A stretch of 64,000 nt of DNA from Nitrososphaerota archaeon (GCA_029784795.1 JAFMAW010000002.1:1-64000); one strand, 5' to 3'; counted from the first letter of the stretch, positions 23,087-32,225 are shown. Numbers and translations: made by a program. The notes: a model not told the origin generated them from the sequence alone.

Positions 23087-23806
23087 ATGGAACCCCTAGG
23101 CCAGCTGCGCAGGCCGCTGGAGATCGCACCCCGGGAAAGGCCGTACACGACCATAGCCAGCCTCCCTAAGAACAGCACCTCACTGGCGGTACGGGCGGTG
23201 GACGGGGGCGCGGACGCGATCATGCTCAACATCGAAGGGGATGACAACTCGCACCCCAGCCACTTCGGGAGCTACGACCTGCACGACGTCTACATCAACG
23301 ACGTCATCTCTACGGTGTCGGTCCCCTGCGGCATCTTCGTCGGAGGGGCGAGGCTCCTCACTGAAGAGTACTGGGAGCGGATAATGTCAAGCAACTTCAG
23401 CTTCGTGGAGATGTACGCCCACCAGATGCCCACATTCGTCCTCTCTGACTCGAGGGTGAAGAAGATCAGCGCTGTCTCGACCGGCTACATCCTCGAGCAG
23501 GTCAAGCAGCTCTCCGCGATGGACGGGATCGAGGCAATAGACATGGCCACTGTCCCGCACCAGATGCTGGGGGCCCCGTTCAGCGTCCTCGACTACGCCA
23601 CGCTGGGGGTGGTCACGGGACTCGCCGTCAAGCCGGTGCTTCTCCGGACCCAGAAGAGGCTCGCGCGGACAGACATCGACAGGGTCGTGGCCCTGGGCGT
23701 CAGGGGGCTGGTGGTGGACCCGTGCATCCTCTCAGGGGCGGACGAAGCGTATAAAGACGAAATAGCCAGCCTCGCCCCAAGGGGCGTTCTTGCTGAAGGA
23801 CAATAG
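23087..23806 (+). CDS. Conserved-looking TIM-barrel-like protein of unknown function
   Basis: 239 residues from ATG 23087, preceded by TTCTAAG about 31 bases upstream. The order of strands and helices (YTTIASLPKN, AVDGGADAIMLNIEGDDN, VPCGIFVGGARL, FVEMYAHQMP, GVVTGLAVKPVLL, VVALGVRGLVVDPCILSG) looks like a (beta/alpha)8 barrel of the phosphate-binding type, but I cannot assign a family. The following sugar nucleotidyltransferase starts 17 bases before its stop, so the two are tightly coupled and may work on the same sugar pathway. Confidence 0.65.
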   Translation: MEPLGQLRRPLEIAPRERPYTTIASLPKNSTSLAVRAVDGGADAIMLNIEGDDNSHPSHFGSYDLHDVYINDVISTVSVPCGIFVGGARLLTEEYWERIMSSNFSFVEMYAHQMPTFVLSDSRVKKISAVSTGYILEQVKQLSAMDGIEAIDMATVPHQMLGAPFSVLDYATLGVVTGLAVKPVLLRTQKRLARTDIDRVVALGVRGLVVDPCILSGADEAYKDEIASLAPRGVLAEGQ

Positions 23807-24527
23807 GCTGCAGGCGGTGGTCCTCGCCGGGGGGCTGGGGACGCGGCTCCGGCCGTACACCTTCTTGCTCCCCAAGCCCATGCTCCCGGTCGGCCCCAAG
23901 CCCATCATGGAGCACCTCCTAGAGTGGCTGAACAAGTGGGGAATAGAGGACGTGGTCGTCTCCACCGGGTACCTGGGGAAGATGCTCCAGGAGTACTTCG
24001 GCTCGGGCGCCGACTGGGGGATGAAGATTGCCTACGCCACCTCCGCACGGCCGCTTGGGACGGCCGGCCAGCTGAAGGCCGCGGAGAGCAAGATCAAGGG
24101 GCGTTTCGTCTGCGTCTACGGCGACCAACTGCTGGACTTCGACCTCGCCAAGGCGCTTGAGTTCCACCAGAAGAAGAAGGCGGCGGCCACCATGGTCCTG
24201 ATGAAGTACAGCACCGAGCTGAAGTACGGGTTCATGGAGACTGACAGGGATGGGCGTCTCACGGAGTGGAAGGAGAAGCCGACCATCTCCGGGTACATCA
24301 ACGTGGGCTGCTACGTCATGGAAAGGAGCTTCCTCCGCTTCATAAGCCCCGGGAGGGTGTACGAGATGAACGACGCGTTCAACGAGGCCAAGGCCGCGGG
24401 GGCGCGCCTCTACGCAATCAAGGTCGACGGGACCTTCACGGACATAGGGGACAGGCGGTCCTTCAAGGAAGCCAACAAGCTCTACACCAGGAACCTCGGG
24501 GAAGGGGACGACTCCGGACGAAGTTAG
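23790..24527 (+). CDS. NDP-sugar pyrophosphorylase (nucleotidyltransferase)
   Basis: 245 residues from TTG 23790. The N-terminal QAVVLAGGLGTRLRPYTFLLPKPMLPVGPKPIMEHLLEW is the nucleotide-binding signature of glucose-1-phosphate/mannose-1-phosphate nucleotidyltransferases, and VYGDQLLDFDL carries the metal-binding Asp. Further conserved parts are KYGFMETDRDGRLTEWKEKP and GTFTDIGDRRSFKEANKLY. It lacks a C-terminal left-handed beta-helix, which instead occurs in the next gene. The base preference (dTDP, UDP, GDP) cannot be decided. Confidence 0.85.
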   Translation: MLKDNRLQAVVLAGGLGTRLRPYTFLLPKPMLPVGPKPIMEHLLEWLNKWGIEDVVVSTGYLGKMLQEYFGSGADWGMKIAYATSARPLGTAGQLKAAESKIKGRFVCVYGDQLLDFDLAKALEFHQKKKAAATMVLMKYSTELKYGFMETDRDGRLTEWKEKPTISGYINVGCYVMERSFLRFISPGRVYEMNDAFNEAKAAGARLYAIKVDGTFTDIGDRRSFKEANKLYTRNLGEGDDSGRS

Positions 24528-25795
24528 TAGTCTTCGAAGACGAGCACCTCGGGGGCTTCGGCCCCCTGACCCGCCTGAGGCATGCCAGCCTCCTACGCTG
24601 GGGGACCAAGACAGTCCTCGAGGCCTTGGCCGAAAGCATCCCTGACGCCAAGGACATCGTCCTTTGGGGGAGGCCAGAGCTGGCTGCCGTCTCCAAGGGG
24701 GGCGGCCGCGGCCAGTACAACGAAAAGGTCCACGGTCAGGCTTTCTTTGTGAACGCGAGGGCAAGGCCCAGCCAGGGGCTCCTCTCCCCCGCCTCCGAAG
24801 GCGGCCCTTTCGCCATGGTTTCAGGGGGGGAGCTGGTCGCTGCGAAGCTGGACAGCGTCTGGTTCAGGCCGGGGGTCATCGCCAGGAGCGTCGCGGCCAG
24901 CATAGCCAGGAAGGCGAAGCGCGTCGCCCCTCCTCCAGACCCGCTCTTTGCAGGATACTGGGACATGGTGGCGGGCAACGGGCTCGCCATCGCCGAGCAG
25001 GCGCGGAGGTTCGAGGAGGCCCTCCCGCTCCCTAGGGCGGTCGCCACCATGGGCCCGGCGTCCAACCTGATGGTCGCCGAGGGGGCGGAGGTCGAGGTGA
25101 ACGTGACCCTCGACGGCAGGCTGGGGCCGATAGTCATAGAGAGCGGCGCATCCGTGGAGAGCTTCAGCAGAGTGATGGGCCCCTGCTACCTCGGGCCGAG
25201 GGTAAAGCTCCACTCAGCCCTGATCGGAGGGGGGACGTCTATCTTCGAGGCTTGCAAGGTCGGGGGGGAGGTGGAGAACTCCATCATGCTGCCGTACAGC
25301 AACAAGGCCCACCACGGGTATGTCGGCGACGCCTACGTCGGGTCATGGGTGAACCTGGGGGCCGGGTGCGACTTCAGCAACCTGAAGAACACCTACGGAG
25401 TCGTCCGGCCGCTGGTCGAGGGGAGGAAGGTGGACACCGGGATGGTGAAGCTCGGCCCCGCCATAGGGGACATGGCCAAGGTATCCATCGGGTCGCTGGT
25501 CTACGCCGGTAGGTGGGTGGGGACCGGGTCCTACGTGTCCGGGCTGATACAGGAAGATGTCCCGAGCTTCACCTACTACGACGGCGGCGCCGGGAGGAAG
25601 GTGGAGCTGGAGCTCGAGGCCGTCCTGGAGACCCAGAAGCGGATGATGGAGCGGCGCGGGCTGAGCCTGGGGAGGAGCGAGGAGGCGCTGGTACGCAGGG
25701 CCTTCGCGTCCACGTCCGCCGAGCGCAGGAGCGCCGGCGCGCGCAAGGGGAAGATAGCTGGGCAGGGCCTCGTTCCTGAGACGGCGAAACATTAA
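24518..25795 (+). CDS. GlmU-like sugar nucleotidyltransferase/beta-helix protein without canonical start
   Basis: About 425 residues. It begins KLVVFEDEHLGGFGPLTRLRHASLLRWG, like the putative GlmU-type sugar nucleotidyltransferases, and the C-terminal half has hexapeptide beta-helix repeats (LGPIVIESGASVES, CYLGPRVKLHSALIGGG, NLGAGCDFSNLKNTYG). No ATG, GTG or TTG precedes KLVVFED in frame. An ACG at 24518 is given as a nominal start, overlapping the upstream stop. A -1 frameshift from the preceding nucleotidyltransferase would fuse both into a GlmU-like bifunctional protein, since the frame is open far upstream. An indel in the assembly is a third option. Confidence 0.68.
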   Translation, partial: TKLVVFEDEHLGGFGPLTRLRHASLLRWGTKTVLEALAESIPDAKDIVLWGRPELAAVSKGGGRGQYNEKVHGQAFFVNARARPSQGLLSPASEGGPFAMVSGGELVAAKLDSVWFRPGVIARSVAASIARKAKRVAPPPDPLFAGYWDMVAGNGLAIAEQARRFEEALPLPRAVATMGPASNLMVAEGAEVEVNVTLDGRLGPIVIESGASVESFSRVMGPCYLGPRVKLHSALIGGGTSIFEACKVGGEVENSIMLPYSNKAHHGYVGDAYVGSWVNLGAGCDFSNLKNTYGVVRPLVEGRKVDTGMVKLGPAIGDMAKVSIGSLVYAGRWVGTGSYVSGLIQEDVPSFTYYDGGAGRKVELELEAVLETQKRMMERRGLSLGRSEEALVRRAFASTSAERRSAGARKGKIAGQGLVPETAKH

Positions 25796-25798
25796 TCA
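25790..25798 (+). promoter_or_regulatory. TATA box of PGI/PMI gene
   Basis: CATTAATCA centred about 23 bases before GTG 25817, overlapping the stop of the upstream gene. Confidence 0.5.
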
Positions 25799-25816
25799 TC
25801 GAAGCGGGAGGGCGGC

Positions 25817-26860
25817 GTGGGAAAGATGAGGGACCAGTTAGGCAAGCCGCTGATCTCCCGTGTGGACAGGTCTGACGTGTATTCTTCCTACGCCGAGTGG
25901 CCCGAGCTGGCGGCAAAAGGCTACTCGTCCGTCGCCTACAGGCCGATGCGGGAGCATCGGAGGCTGGCGATCCTCGGCATGGGCGGGTCGGCCTCCGCGG
26001 GGGACGTGATATCGGGGTGGCTCGCCGCCAGGGGGGGCCCGGAGACCGTCGTCTACAAGGGCTCCCTGCCTGAGATGGACATGAAGGACACCCTGGCCAT
26101 AGCATGCAGCGCGTCCGGAGGGACTCTGGAGACCATACAGATGACGGCGAAAGCACTGGCCAACGGCGCTGAGGTGGTCGGCGTCTCGAGCGGCGGGAAG
26201 CTGAGGGACGAGGTCGAGCGGGCAGGGATGGCGTTCATGCGGGTCCCCGAGGCCAAGGCCCCCCGCTACATGCTCCCCTACATGCTCTTCGCCTGCGTCG
26301 GCGTGGTCGACGCTGCATTCGGGCTGTCGTCCGATGGGGAGGCGAAGGAAGCCATCGCAGCGCTCAGGCGGGTCTGGGCGACCGCCAAGGCGGAGGTGCC
26401 CGCCCCGGAGAACTCACAGAAAGCGTTCGCCCTCAGGCTCTGGAAGCACGTCCCCAAAGTCTACGGGACGAGGGTGACCCGCGGGGTCGGGGTGAGATTC
26501 TGCAACGCCGTGAACGAGAACGCCAAGGCCAACGCCTTCTTCGAAGAGGCCCCGGAGGCGATGCACAACGACGTCGAGACCTGGGAGGTCCCTCACAGCT
26601 CCTTCATCCCGGTGATACTGAAGTGCTCGGCGGACGATCGGGTGCTGGCGGCCAGGCTCGGCTGGTTCGCGTCGGCCCTGCGAAGGAAGGGGGCCGTTGC
26701 GCTGACGGTCGAGGGGGAGAGCGGCCCCCTGCTCGCGGAGCTGGCGTCCATGGCCTACCGGCTGGACATGGTCTCCTACTACATGGCCATGGCGAAGGGG
26801 GTCGACCCGCTCCCGACGAAGATCCTGACCTCGCTCAGGCACAGGCTGGGCTCCAGCTAG
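25817..26860 (+). CDS. Bifunctional phosphoglucose/phosphomannose isomerase
   Basis: 347 residues from GTG 25817 (ATG 25826 is also possible). It has two SIS-type domains: LAILGMGGSASAGDVISGWL (~48-67), then ACSASGGTLETIQMTAKAL with the sugar-phosphate-binding Ser/Thr cluster. The catalytic region near the middle, NENAKANAFFEEAPEAMHND, has the Glu and His characteristic of archaeal PGI/PMI. It interconverts glucose-6-P or mannose-6-P with fructose-6-P, feeding the nucleotidyltransferases upstream. Convergent with a GalT-like gene. Confidence 0.85.
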   Translation: MGKMRDQLGKPLISRVDRSDVYSSYAEWPELAAKGYSSVAYRPMREHRRLAILGMGGSASAGDVISGWLAARGGPETVVYKGSLPEMDMKDTLAIACSASGGTLETIQMTAKALANGAEVVGVSSGGKLRDEVERAGMAFMRVPEAKAPRYMLPYMLFACVGVVDAAFGLSSDGEAKEAIAALRRVWATAKAEVPAPENSQKAFALRLWKHVPKVYGTRVTRGVGVRFCNAVNENAKANAFFEEAPEAMHNDVETWEVPHSSFIPVILKCSADDRVLAARLGWFASALRRKGAVALTVEGESGPLLAELASMAYRLDMVSYYMAMAKGVDPLPTKILTSLRHRLGSS

Positions 26861-26866
26861 GCTGCC

Positions 26867-27901
26867 CTACTTTATCCCGACGAGCTGGGCGAGCTCCTTC
26901 CGCGAGCTCGCACCCAGGACCTGGGCCGCCGCCTCAGGAGAGACGTCGTTGACGTAGATCCCTCCCCCGAGCTCGAGGCCTGTCCAGCGCTCCTTGCTGG
27001 GGAGTATCTCGATGTGCCAGTGTATCTGCTTCGTGGTCTTCTTCTCGGACGAGCTGTGGAACACCATGGTGAAGCTCCGCGAGTCGAGAGCCTTGGCCAG
27101 ACCGCCGAGGGTAGACCTGAGCATGAGCGCCAGGTCCATCATCTCCTTCTGCGACAGCTTCAGGATGCTAGTCATGTGCCGCTTGGGGTAGACCCAGAAC
27201 TCGAAGGGGTGGGTGGAGACCCAGGGGGTGAACGCGAGGAAGAAGTCGGTGGCGAGTATCTGCCTTGGGCCGCCGGTCTCGGCGGCCACGACCTGGCACA
27301 TGGGGCAGACCCCCAGGTCATTGAGCGACGTCTGGACCGTCTCGGCTTCGACCTCCACCGAGGGGGGGACCCGGGGCGTCGTCACCATCTGGATGCTCGG
27401 GTGTACGGCGGTGGGGGTCCCTTCCTTCTCGCTGTTGACGTAGACGAGCACGTAGCTGACCCCCTTCTGCGAGTAGAGCCAGCGGACCTTGTCCTGGAGC
27501 GAGGCGAGTATGTTGGTCCACTGCTCCGTGTCAATCTTCGAGAACGGCTGGTCGTGCCTCGGGGTCGCCACCAGCACGTAGTGGTGCCCCGTCGCCGGCT
27601 CGCTGTAGTGGGGGGCCTCGCCGTAGGAGGGAGGGGCCACCGGCGTCACCACGGGGGCCTTCGCCGGGAATATCCTGACCGACCAGTTCTTCACCACGTC
27701 CCCCTCGGAGTCCGTCTGCTTCAGCAGGGTGTCCCCACGCTTCACCAGCACCAGGTCAGCTGGGGGGGTCATCTCCTCGTTGCCCGCGCAGTAGTTGCAC
27801 TTCTCTACCCTCTGGGGTATGACCTGGCCGGGCCGCAGCCCCCTGTCGGGGAGGATGATAGAGAGCTTCTCCGTGAAGTAGTCCTTGCGAATCTCTACCA
27901 T
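26867..27901 (-). CDS. Galactose-1-phosphate uridylyltransferase-like protein
   Basis: 344 residues from ATG 27901. It has zinc-ligand-like CNYCAGN near the N-terminus (~35) and CPMC near the middle, AVHPSIQMVTTP, and the nucleophile region HWHIEILPSKER with the H-x-H pattern of the HIT superfamily. GalT moves UMP between UDP-glucose and galactose-1-P; archaeal relatives can act on other sugar phosphates. The start is set by a TATA box 27 bases upstream; a longer frame to 27967 is open but lies inside the promoter. Confidence 0.8.
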   Translation of the reverse strand: MVEIRKDYFTEKLSIILPDRGLRPGQVIPQRVEKCNYCAGNEEMTPPADLVLVKRGDTLLKQTDSEGDVVKNWSVRIFPAKAPVVTPVAPPSYGEAPHYSEPATGHHYVLVATPRHDQPFSKIDTEQWTNILASLQDKVRWLYSQKGVSYVLVYVNSEKEGTPTAVHPSIQMVTTPRVPPSVEVEAETVQTSLNDLGVCPMCQVVAAETGGPRQILATDFFLAFTPWVSTHPFEFWVYPKRHMTSILKLSQKEMMDLALMLRSTLGGLAKALDSRSFTMVFHSSSEKKTTKQIHWHIEILPSKERWTGLELGGGIYVNDVSPEAAAQVLGASSRKELAQLVGIK

Positions 27902-27923
27902 GGCCGCTCCGCGCGGGAGGGGC

Positions 27924-27932
27924 GGTATTAGC
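27924..27932 (-). promoter_or_regulatory. TATA box of GalT-like gene
   Basis: GCTAATACC on the minus strand, centred 27 bases before ATG 27901. Confidence 0.5.
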
Positions 27933-27987
27933 GTTTGGGTGACCTGCCGCGAAAGGATGAAATGCACCCCCGGCAGCCGTTGGAGCC

Positions 27988-29241
27988 TTGAAGTTCGGCT
28001 ACGTGTTGCTCGACGGGTGCGGGGACAGGCCCGTCCCGGCGCTCAACTACACCACCCCACTGGAGGCCGCCTACACCCCGAACCTCGACAGGATAGCGGC
28101 GAAGTCGAGGCTCGGGACGGTCACCACCGTCGGGAAGGGGATCGCTCCGGAGTCAGACATCGCTGTGTTCAACATGCTGGGCTACTCCTTCCGCAAGGGC
28201 TACCCGGGGAGGGGGGTGGTCGAGGCCGTTGGCGCGGGGCTCGAGGTGCGCGACGGCGACCTGGCGTTCAGGGCGAACTTCGCGTCGGCCAGGGGGAGGA
28301 GGATCGTCGACCGCAGGGCCGGGAGGGACCTCGCCCAGGAGGAAGGGGAGCTCCTGGCCGAAGAGGTCGGGAAAATCTCCCTGAAAGGCGCGAGCGTCAG
28401 CTTCAGGACGACCGTCTCCTACAGGGGCGTCTTGGTCATCAGGGCCCGGCGTCCGCTCTCCGCGTCCGTCTCCAACACCGACCCCGCCTACGTGCGCGTC
28501 GGAGGGTTCGGAGCGGCGAAGGCGGTCACCGGGGAGGACGAGGTGATGAGGTGCGTCCCGGAGGTCAAGACCGCTGGCGCGACCCTGGCCGCCGAGCTGG
28601 TCAACGAGTTCACCGCGAAGGCGCAGAAGGTGCTGGAGAAGAGCGAGGTCAACAAAGAGCGGACGGCTGCGGGGAAGCTCCCGGCCAACTGCGTCCTCCT
28701 GCGCGACGCCGGGGACCACCTTCCTGACCTCCCCTCCTTCGAGGAGAGGCACGGCCTGAAGGGGACCGCCCTGGTCGAGTTCCCAGCCGAAATCGGGATA
28801 GCGAAGCTCCTTGGGATGAAGATGGTCCCGATCGCAGACAGGCACGACATCAAGGAGAAGGCGACCAAGTTCTTGTCGGAGGTCAGGGAAGGGACTGTCG
28901 TGTACGTGCACATCAAGGGGCCGGACGAGTTCGGCCATGACGGCGACGCCCGGGGGAAGAAGCGGAGCATCGAGACCATCGACAGGGACTTCTTCTCCGC
29001 CGTCAAAGGGGCCGCGGAAGGCTTCACGCTCGGCGTGTCCTGCGACCATGCGACCCCCTGCGCCATCAAGATGCACTCTGACGACCCCGTCCCACTGCTG
29101 GTCACCGGCCCGAAGGGGGACGGGAGGAGGTTCACCGAGGCCAACGCCAAGCTAGGCTCGCTCGGGCGCCGGGCCGGAAAAGACGTCCTGGACCTGGTCA
29201 CGGAAGCGCCGGTCAGACGGAGTGGCGCTTCAGGCCCCTGA
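27988..29241 (+). CDS. apgM: 2,3-bisphosphoglycerate-independent phosphoglycerate mutase, archaeal type
   Basis: 417 residues from TTG 27988. It belongs to the alkaline-phosphatase superfamily: LLDGCGDRPVPALNYTTPLEAAYTPNLDRIA at the N-terminus, the catalytic Ser in GIAPESDIAVFNMLGY, and the metal-binding DEFGHDGDARGK and SCDHATPC toward the C-terminus. It interconverts 3- and 2-phosphoglycerate. Its 3' end overlaps the convergent uridine phosphorylase gene by 29 bases. Length and motifs are complete. Confidence 0.92.
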   Translation: MKFGYVLLDGCGDRPVPALNYTTPLEAAYTPNLDRIAAKSRLGTVTTVGKGIAPESDIAVFNMLGYSFRKGYPGRGVVEAVGAGLEVRDGDLAFRANFASARGRRIVDRRAGRDLAQEEGELLAEEVGKISLKGASVSFRTTVSYRGVLVIRARRPLSASVSNTDPAYVRVGGFGAAKAVTGEDEVMRCVPEVKTAGATLAAELVNEFTAKAQKVLEKSEVNKERTAAGKLPANCVLLRDAGDHLPDLPSFEERHGLKGTALVEFPAEIGIAKLLGMKMVPIADRHDIKEKATKFLSEVREGTVVYVHIKGPDEFGHDGDARGKKRSIETIDRDFFSAVKGAAEGFTLGVSCDHATPCAIKMHSDDPVPLLVTGPKGDGRRFTEANAKLGSLGRRAGKDVLDLVTEAPVRRSGASGP

Positions 29242-29983
29242 CGGCCTCGACCGCCACGTCGATGGCGTCGTCCACCCCCGCATGAATCACGAACTCGTTG
29301 GTGACCCTGTTGCCAACCACCGCGAGGACCGCTCCCGTCTTGAGCCCGAACAGCCTCCCCAGGGTGAATATCGTCGATGCCTCCATCTCGAAGCAGAGGA
29401 CCTTGGCTGCGGCGAGGTCGTCGACCAGATGAGCGCTCTCTCTGGCCGTGTACCCTCCGAAGGACGGCCGCCCCTGGCCGGTGTAGAATGAGTCGGTCGA
29501 GGCGGTGATGCCCACGGCCGCCTTCTTCCGGAGTGAGGCAGCGGCCTCGGCCAGGGCGACTGTCACCTCAGGGGTCGCCGCCGCCGGGTAGCCTGGGGCG
29601 ACATACTGGGAAGTGGTCCCGTCCATGCGGACTGCCGCGTCGGCGACCACCAGCGAGCCCACCCCCACCGCGCGCTGGATGGAGCCGCAGGTCCCCACCC
29701 TGATCATGACTTCGACCCCGAGCCCGGCCAGCTCTTCCACAGCGATGGCGGTCGACGGCCCTCCGATGCCGGTGCTCATGACGACCACGCTCTCGTCTCC
29801 TGCCTTCCCGCCGTAGGCGACGAACTCCCTGTTGGAGCCCAGGGGCTTCGCTCCCTGGAGCCTCTCGGCGACGAGCGGGACCCTCCCAGGGTCCCCCGGA
29901 AGGAGGGCGACGCGCCCGACGTCATGCTTTGCCAGCCTGATGTGGTATGGCCGTCCTGCTTCATCCTTTGGTTCCTGCGCCAC
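29213..29983 (-). CDS. udp: Uridine phosphorylase (PNP/UDP family)
   Basis: 256 residues from GTG 29983. Landmarks are LLPGDPGRVPLVAERL (phosphate-binding Gly/Asp/Arg), STGIGGPSTAIAVEEL, IRVGTCGSIQ with the phosphate-binding Arg, and FEMEASTIFTLG, which binds ribose with Glu-Met-Glu. It splits uridine with phosphate, a pyrimidine salvage step that links with Upp and thymidine kinase found in the same window. Substrate could extend to other nucleosides. Confidence 0.88.
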   Translation of the reverse strand: MAQEPKDEAGRPYHIRLAKHDVGRVALLPGDPGRVPLVAERLQGAKPLGSNREFVAYGGKAGDESVVVMSTGIGGPSTAIAVEELAGLGVEVMIRVGTCGSIQRAVGVGSLVVADAAVRMDGTTSQYVAPGYPAAATPEVTVALAEAAASLRKKAAVGITASTDSFYTGQGRPSFGGYTARESAHLVDDLAAAKVLCFEMEASTIFTLGRLFGLKTGAVLAVVGNRVTNEFVIHAGVDDAIDVAVEAVRGLKRHSV

Positions 29984-30040
29984 CTTACTCCACCCCCCCG
30001 CTGCGCCCTTGCTCCAAATTTTTCACTGGCTCCTGTCCCT

Positions 30041-30607
30041 CTAACTCGGCGGCGAGTAGCAGCTTCGACACCTGGGCTCGTACATCTCTTTCCCGCCGAC
30101 CGCTATCAGCGGGGAGTCCTTGGGGGCGGGCTTGCCTGCGGTCAGGCGCTGTGTCCTTGTCGCCTCCCGGCCGCACACCACGCAGACCGCGCTGAGGTAT
30201 CTGACCGTGTCTGCCCTGGCCGCGAGCTCCATTGTGGTCGGGAACGGCTCGGCCTTGAAGTTGAGGTTCAGGCCGCAGGCAATCACCCTCCTCGCGGCGG
30301 CTAGGCTGTCGAGGAGCCCTATGATGGAGTGGGGGAAGAAGTTCACTTCGTCCACTCCTATGGCGTCAAGGTCGCTCGACTCCGCGACCTCCTCGATCCT
30401 CCTGACGCCCTCGTCAGTCGACGCCACGGAGTAGGCGTCGTAGCGGAGCCCGTTGTGGGTCACGACCTCCTTCTCGCTGTACCTCCGGTCGAAGTCGACC
30501 TTGAATATCGCCCCCTTCTTCTTCGCATAGACCTCCCGCTCGACCAGCCTGATCAACTCCGAGGTCTTCCCCGAGAACATGGGGCCGATTATCACTTCGA
30601 GTGTCAC
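30041..30607 (-). CDS. tdk: Thymidine kinase (type II)
   Basis: 188 residues from GTG 30607. P-loop IIGPMFSGKTSELIRLVER at the N-terminus, Walker B-like IGVDEVNFF with the catalytic Glu, then the lasso region CGLNLNFKAEPF. The zinc site is CVVC...CRSC. It phosphorylates thymidine (or deoxyuridine) with ATP. A TATA box GATAAATC lies 28 bases upstream. It is in series with uridine phosphorylase downstream, suggesting nucleoside salvage. Confidence 0.93.
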   Translation of the reverse strand: MTLEVIIGPMFSGKTSELIRLVEREVYAKKKGAIFKVDFDRRYSEKEVVTHNGLRYDAYSVASTDEGVRRIEEVAESSDLDAIGVDEVNFFPHSIIGLLDSLAAARRVIACGLNLNFKAEPFPTTMELAARADTVRYLSAVCVVCGREATRTQRLTAGKPAPKDSPLIAVGGKEMYEPRCRSCYSPPS

Positions 30608-30631
30608 TCTTCCGGCGACCGCCCCGACGCC

Positions 30632-30639
30632 GATTTATC
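30632..30639 (-). promoter_or_regulatory. TATA box of thymidine kinase gene
   Basis: GATAAATC on the minus strand, centred 28 bases before GTG 30607. Confidence 0.55.
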
Positions 30640-30730
30640 GTTTCCCTCGGCTCGTTCGGGGGGCGTGCAGGGAGGCGCGTGCGTGCTTCGGTGCGGCTCC
30701 GCTCTGGCTGGAATAACAGTCGCTTCTGCG

Positions 30731-32050
30731 TTAGCTCGGGAGGCAGTCTCCGCCTTCGTCCGCGTAGAGCTTCTCCACGTCATGGGCCTTCCGGGCCACG
30801 AAGTACGACCCTTGGCCGTTCCGCATGAGGATCGGGGGCCTGGGCTGGCTGTGGAAAGGCATGTTCATGACCAGCGAGTATGCTCCGACCTCTCGGAAGA
30901 CGACCAGCTTCCCGATGCTGGCCCCGCCGAGCTTCGACCTGCTCGATATCGGGAAGACGTCCAGGGGGTCGCAGAGCCTCCCGACGAGGGCGACCTTCTG
31001 AGGCGACGGCCTCCCGCCGGGGACGACCTCCACCGGGTACTCGTGGCGCAGCAGAGCCGAGTCGAGGAGGACGTTGTATCCGGCGTCGACGTAGATGTAC
31101 TTCGCGTCGCCGAAGCTCTTGACGTTGACGACCCGGGTCACCAGGACCGTGGACTCGGCCGTGAGGAACCTGCCGCTCTCGGCCACCAGGGTGAACCTGT
31201 CCCCGATGCTCTCGATGAGACTGTTCAGCTGCCCCACTATCTTGGTCCCGAGGTCCTTAGGCGTGGGGACCTTCTTACCGTAGGGGACCGGGAGCCCGCC
31301 CCCGATGTCGAGGGTGCTCACCCGGAAGTCTCCGAGTTGCCTCCGCGCGCCCAGTATGAACGCCTCGAGCTTCTCTATCGCTTCGGCATAGCACGCCGGG
31401 TCTTCGATCTGGCTCCCGAGGTGGAAGTGGAAGCCTTCGAACTCAAGCAGCGGGGTCCCGAGGATCTTCTTCAGGACGTAGAGGGCGCTGTCGGCGCTCC
31501 CGCCGTTGAACTGCAGCCCGAACTTCCCGTGCCCCATCGACCCCCTGAGCTCCGCGTGGACGTGGACCTCGGGATTGACCCTGACCATCGTCTTGACCTT
31601 GACGTTGGCCCTGGCGGCGGCCTCGGCCAGGTTCACAAGCCCGTTGTAGCTTGCGACCACGACCTTCCGCACGCCGGCCTTCAGCACCTGCTCGTACTCG
31701 GACGCGGTCTCCGTGATGCTGGTGTATATGACGCTCTCCGAGGAGCCTCCTGACTTCTGCACGAAGGTGAGCTCGCTGGGGGCGGTGAGGTCGAACAGTA
31801 TCCCTTCGCTGGTGAACGCCTTGATCACAGAGGGGTTGAAGTTCGCCTTCACAGAATATGCGACACGGAAGACTCCCTTGTACTCGCTGAATCCCTGCTC
31901 CATCTCAGACACCTTCCTCCTCAGCGTCGCCTCGTCCACCAGGAAGTACGGAGTGCCGTGCTTCTCTGCTAGGCTGTACAGGTCCGAATCGGAAAACCTC
32001 GGCGCCGCTTCACCCGTGGGCGATACGGGCTGCGTGCGAGTGTCGACCAA
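30731..32050 (-). CDS. lysA: Diaminopimelate decarboxylase (LysA)
   Basis: 439 residues from TTG 32050. It is a PLP-dependent fold-III decarboxylase: TPYFLVDEATLRRKV, YSVKANFNPSVIKAF with the PLP Lys, HFHLGSQI, and DIGGGLPVPYG for PLP phosphate binding. The C-terminal barrel has a GRLCDPLDVFP stretch near the active-site Cys and YSLVMNMPFHSQPRPP near the end. It makes lysine from meso-DAP, so lysine synthesis by the DAP route is implied; the other DAP-pathway genes are not here. TATA-like CTTATAAG at 32082-32089. Confidence 0.9.
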   Translation of the reverse strand: MVDTRTQPVSPTGEAAPRFSDSDLYSLAEKHGTPYFLVDEATLRRKVSEMEQGFSEYKGVFRVAYSVKANFNPSVIKAFTSEGILFDLTAPSELTFVQKSGGSSESVIYTSITETASEYEQVLKAGVRKVVVASYNGLVNLAEAAARANVKVKTMVRVNPEVHVHAELRGSMGHGKFGLQFNGGSADSALYVLKKILGTPLLEFEGFHFHLGSQIEDPACYAEAIEKLEAFILGARRQLGDFRVSTLDIGGGLPVPYGKKVPTPKDLGTKIVGQLNSLIESIGDRFTLVAESGRFLTAESTVLVTRVVNVKSFGDAKYIYVDAGYNVLLDSALLRHEYPVEVVPGGRPSPQKVALVGRLCDPLDVFPISSRSKLGGASIGKLVVFREVGAYSLVMNMPFHSQPRPPILMRNGQGSYFVARKAHDVEKLYADEGGDCLPS

Positions 32051-32225
32051 CTTTTTGTTGAACGATACGGCCGAGAATTTTCTCTTATAAGATTATCTCC
32101 GCGCGAAAAAATTTCTTGCGTCGTACGTGTCGAGTTCAGTCGACGCCAAAGACGCCGGGCGCGCCTGCTTGCGTCGGAGGTCAGGCCGCAGGAGCGTTCT
32201 AATCACGCCGGCATGCGAGCTCGAC

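Noticed and set aside
30329..31753. 474-codon plus-strand frame across tdk and lysA
   Set aside because: Shadow of two clear enzymes on the minus strand.
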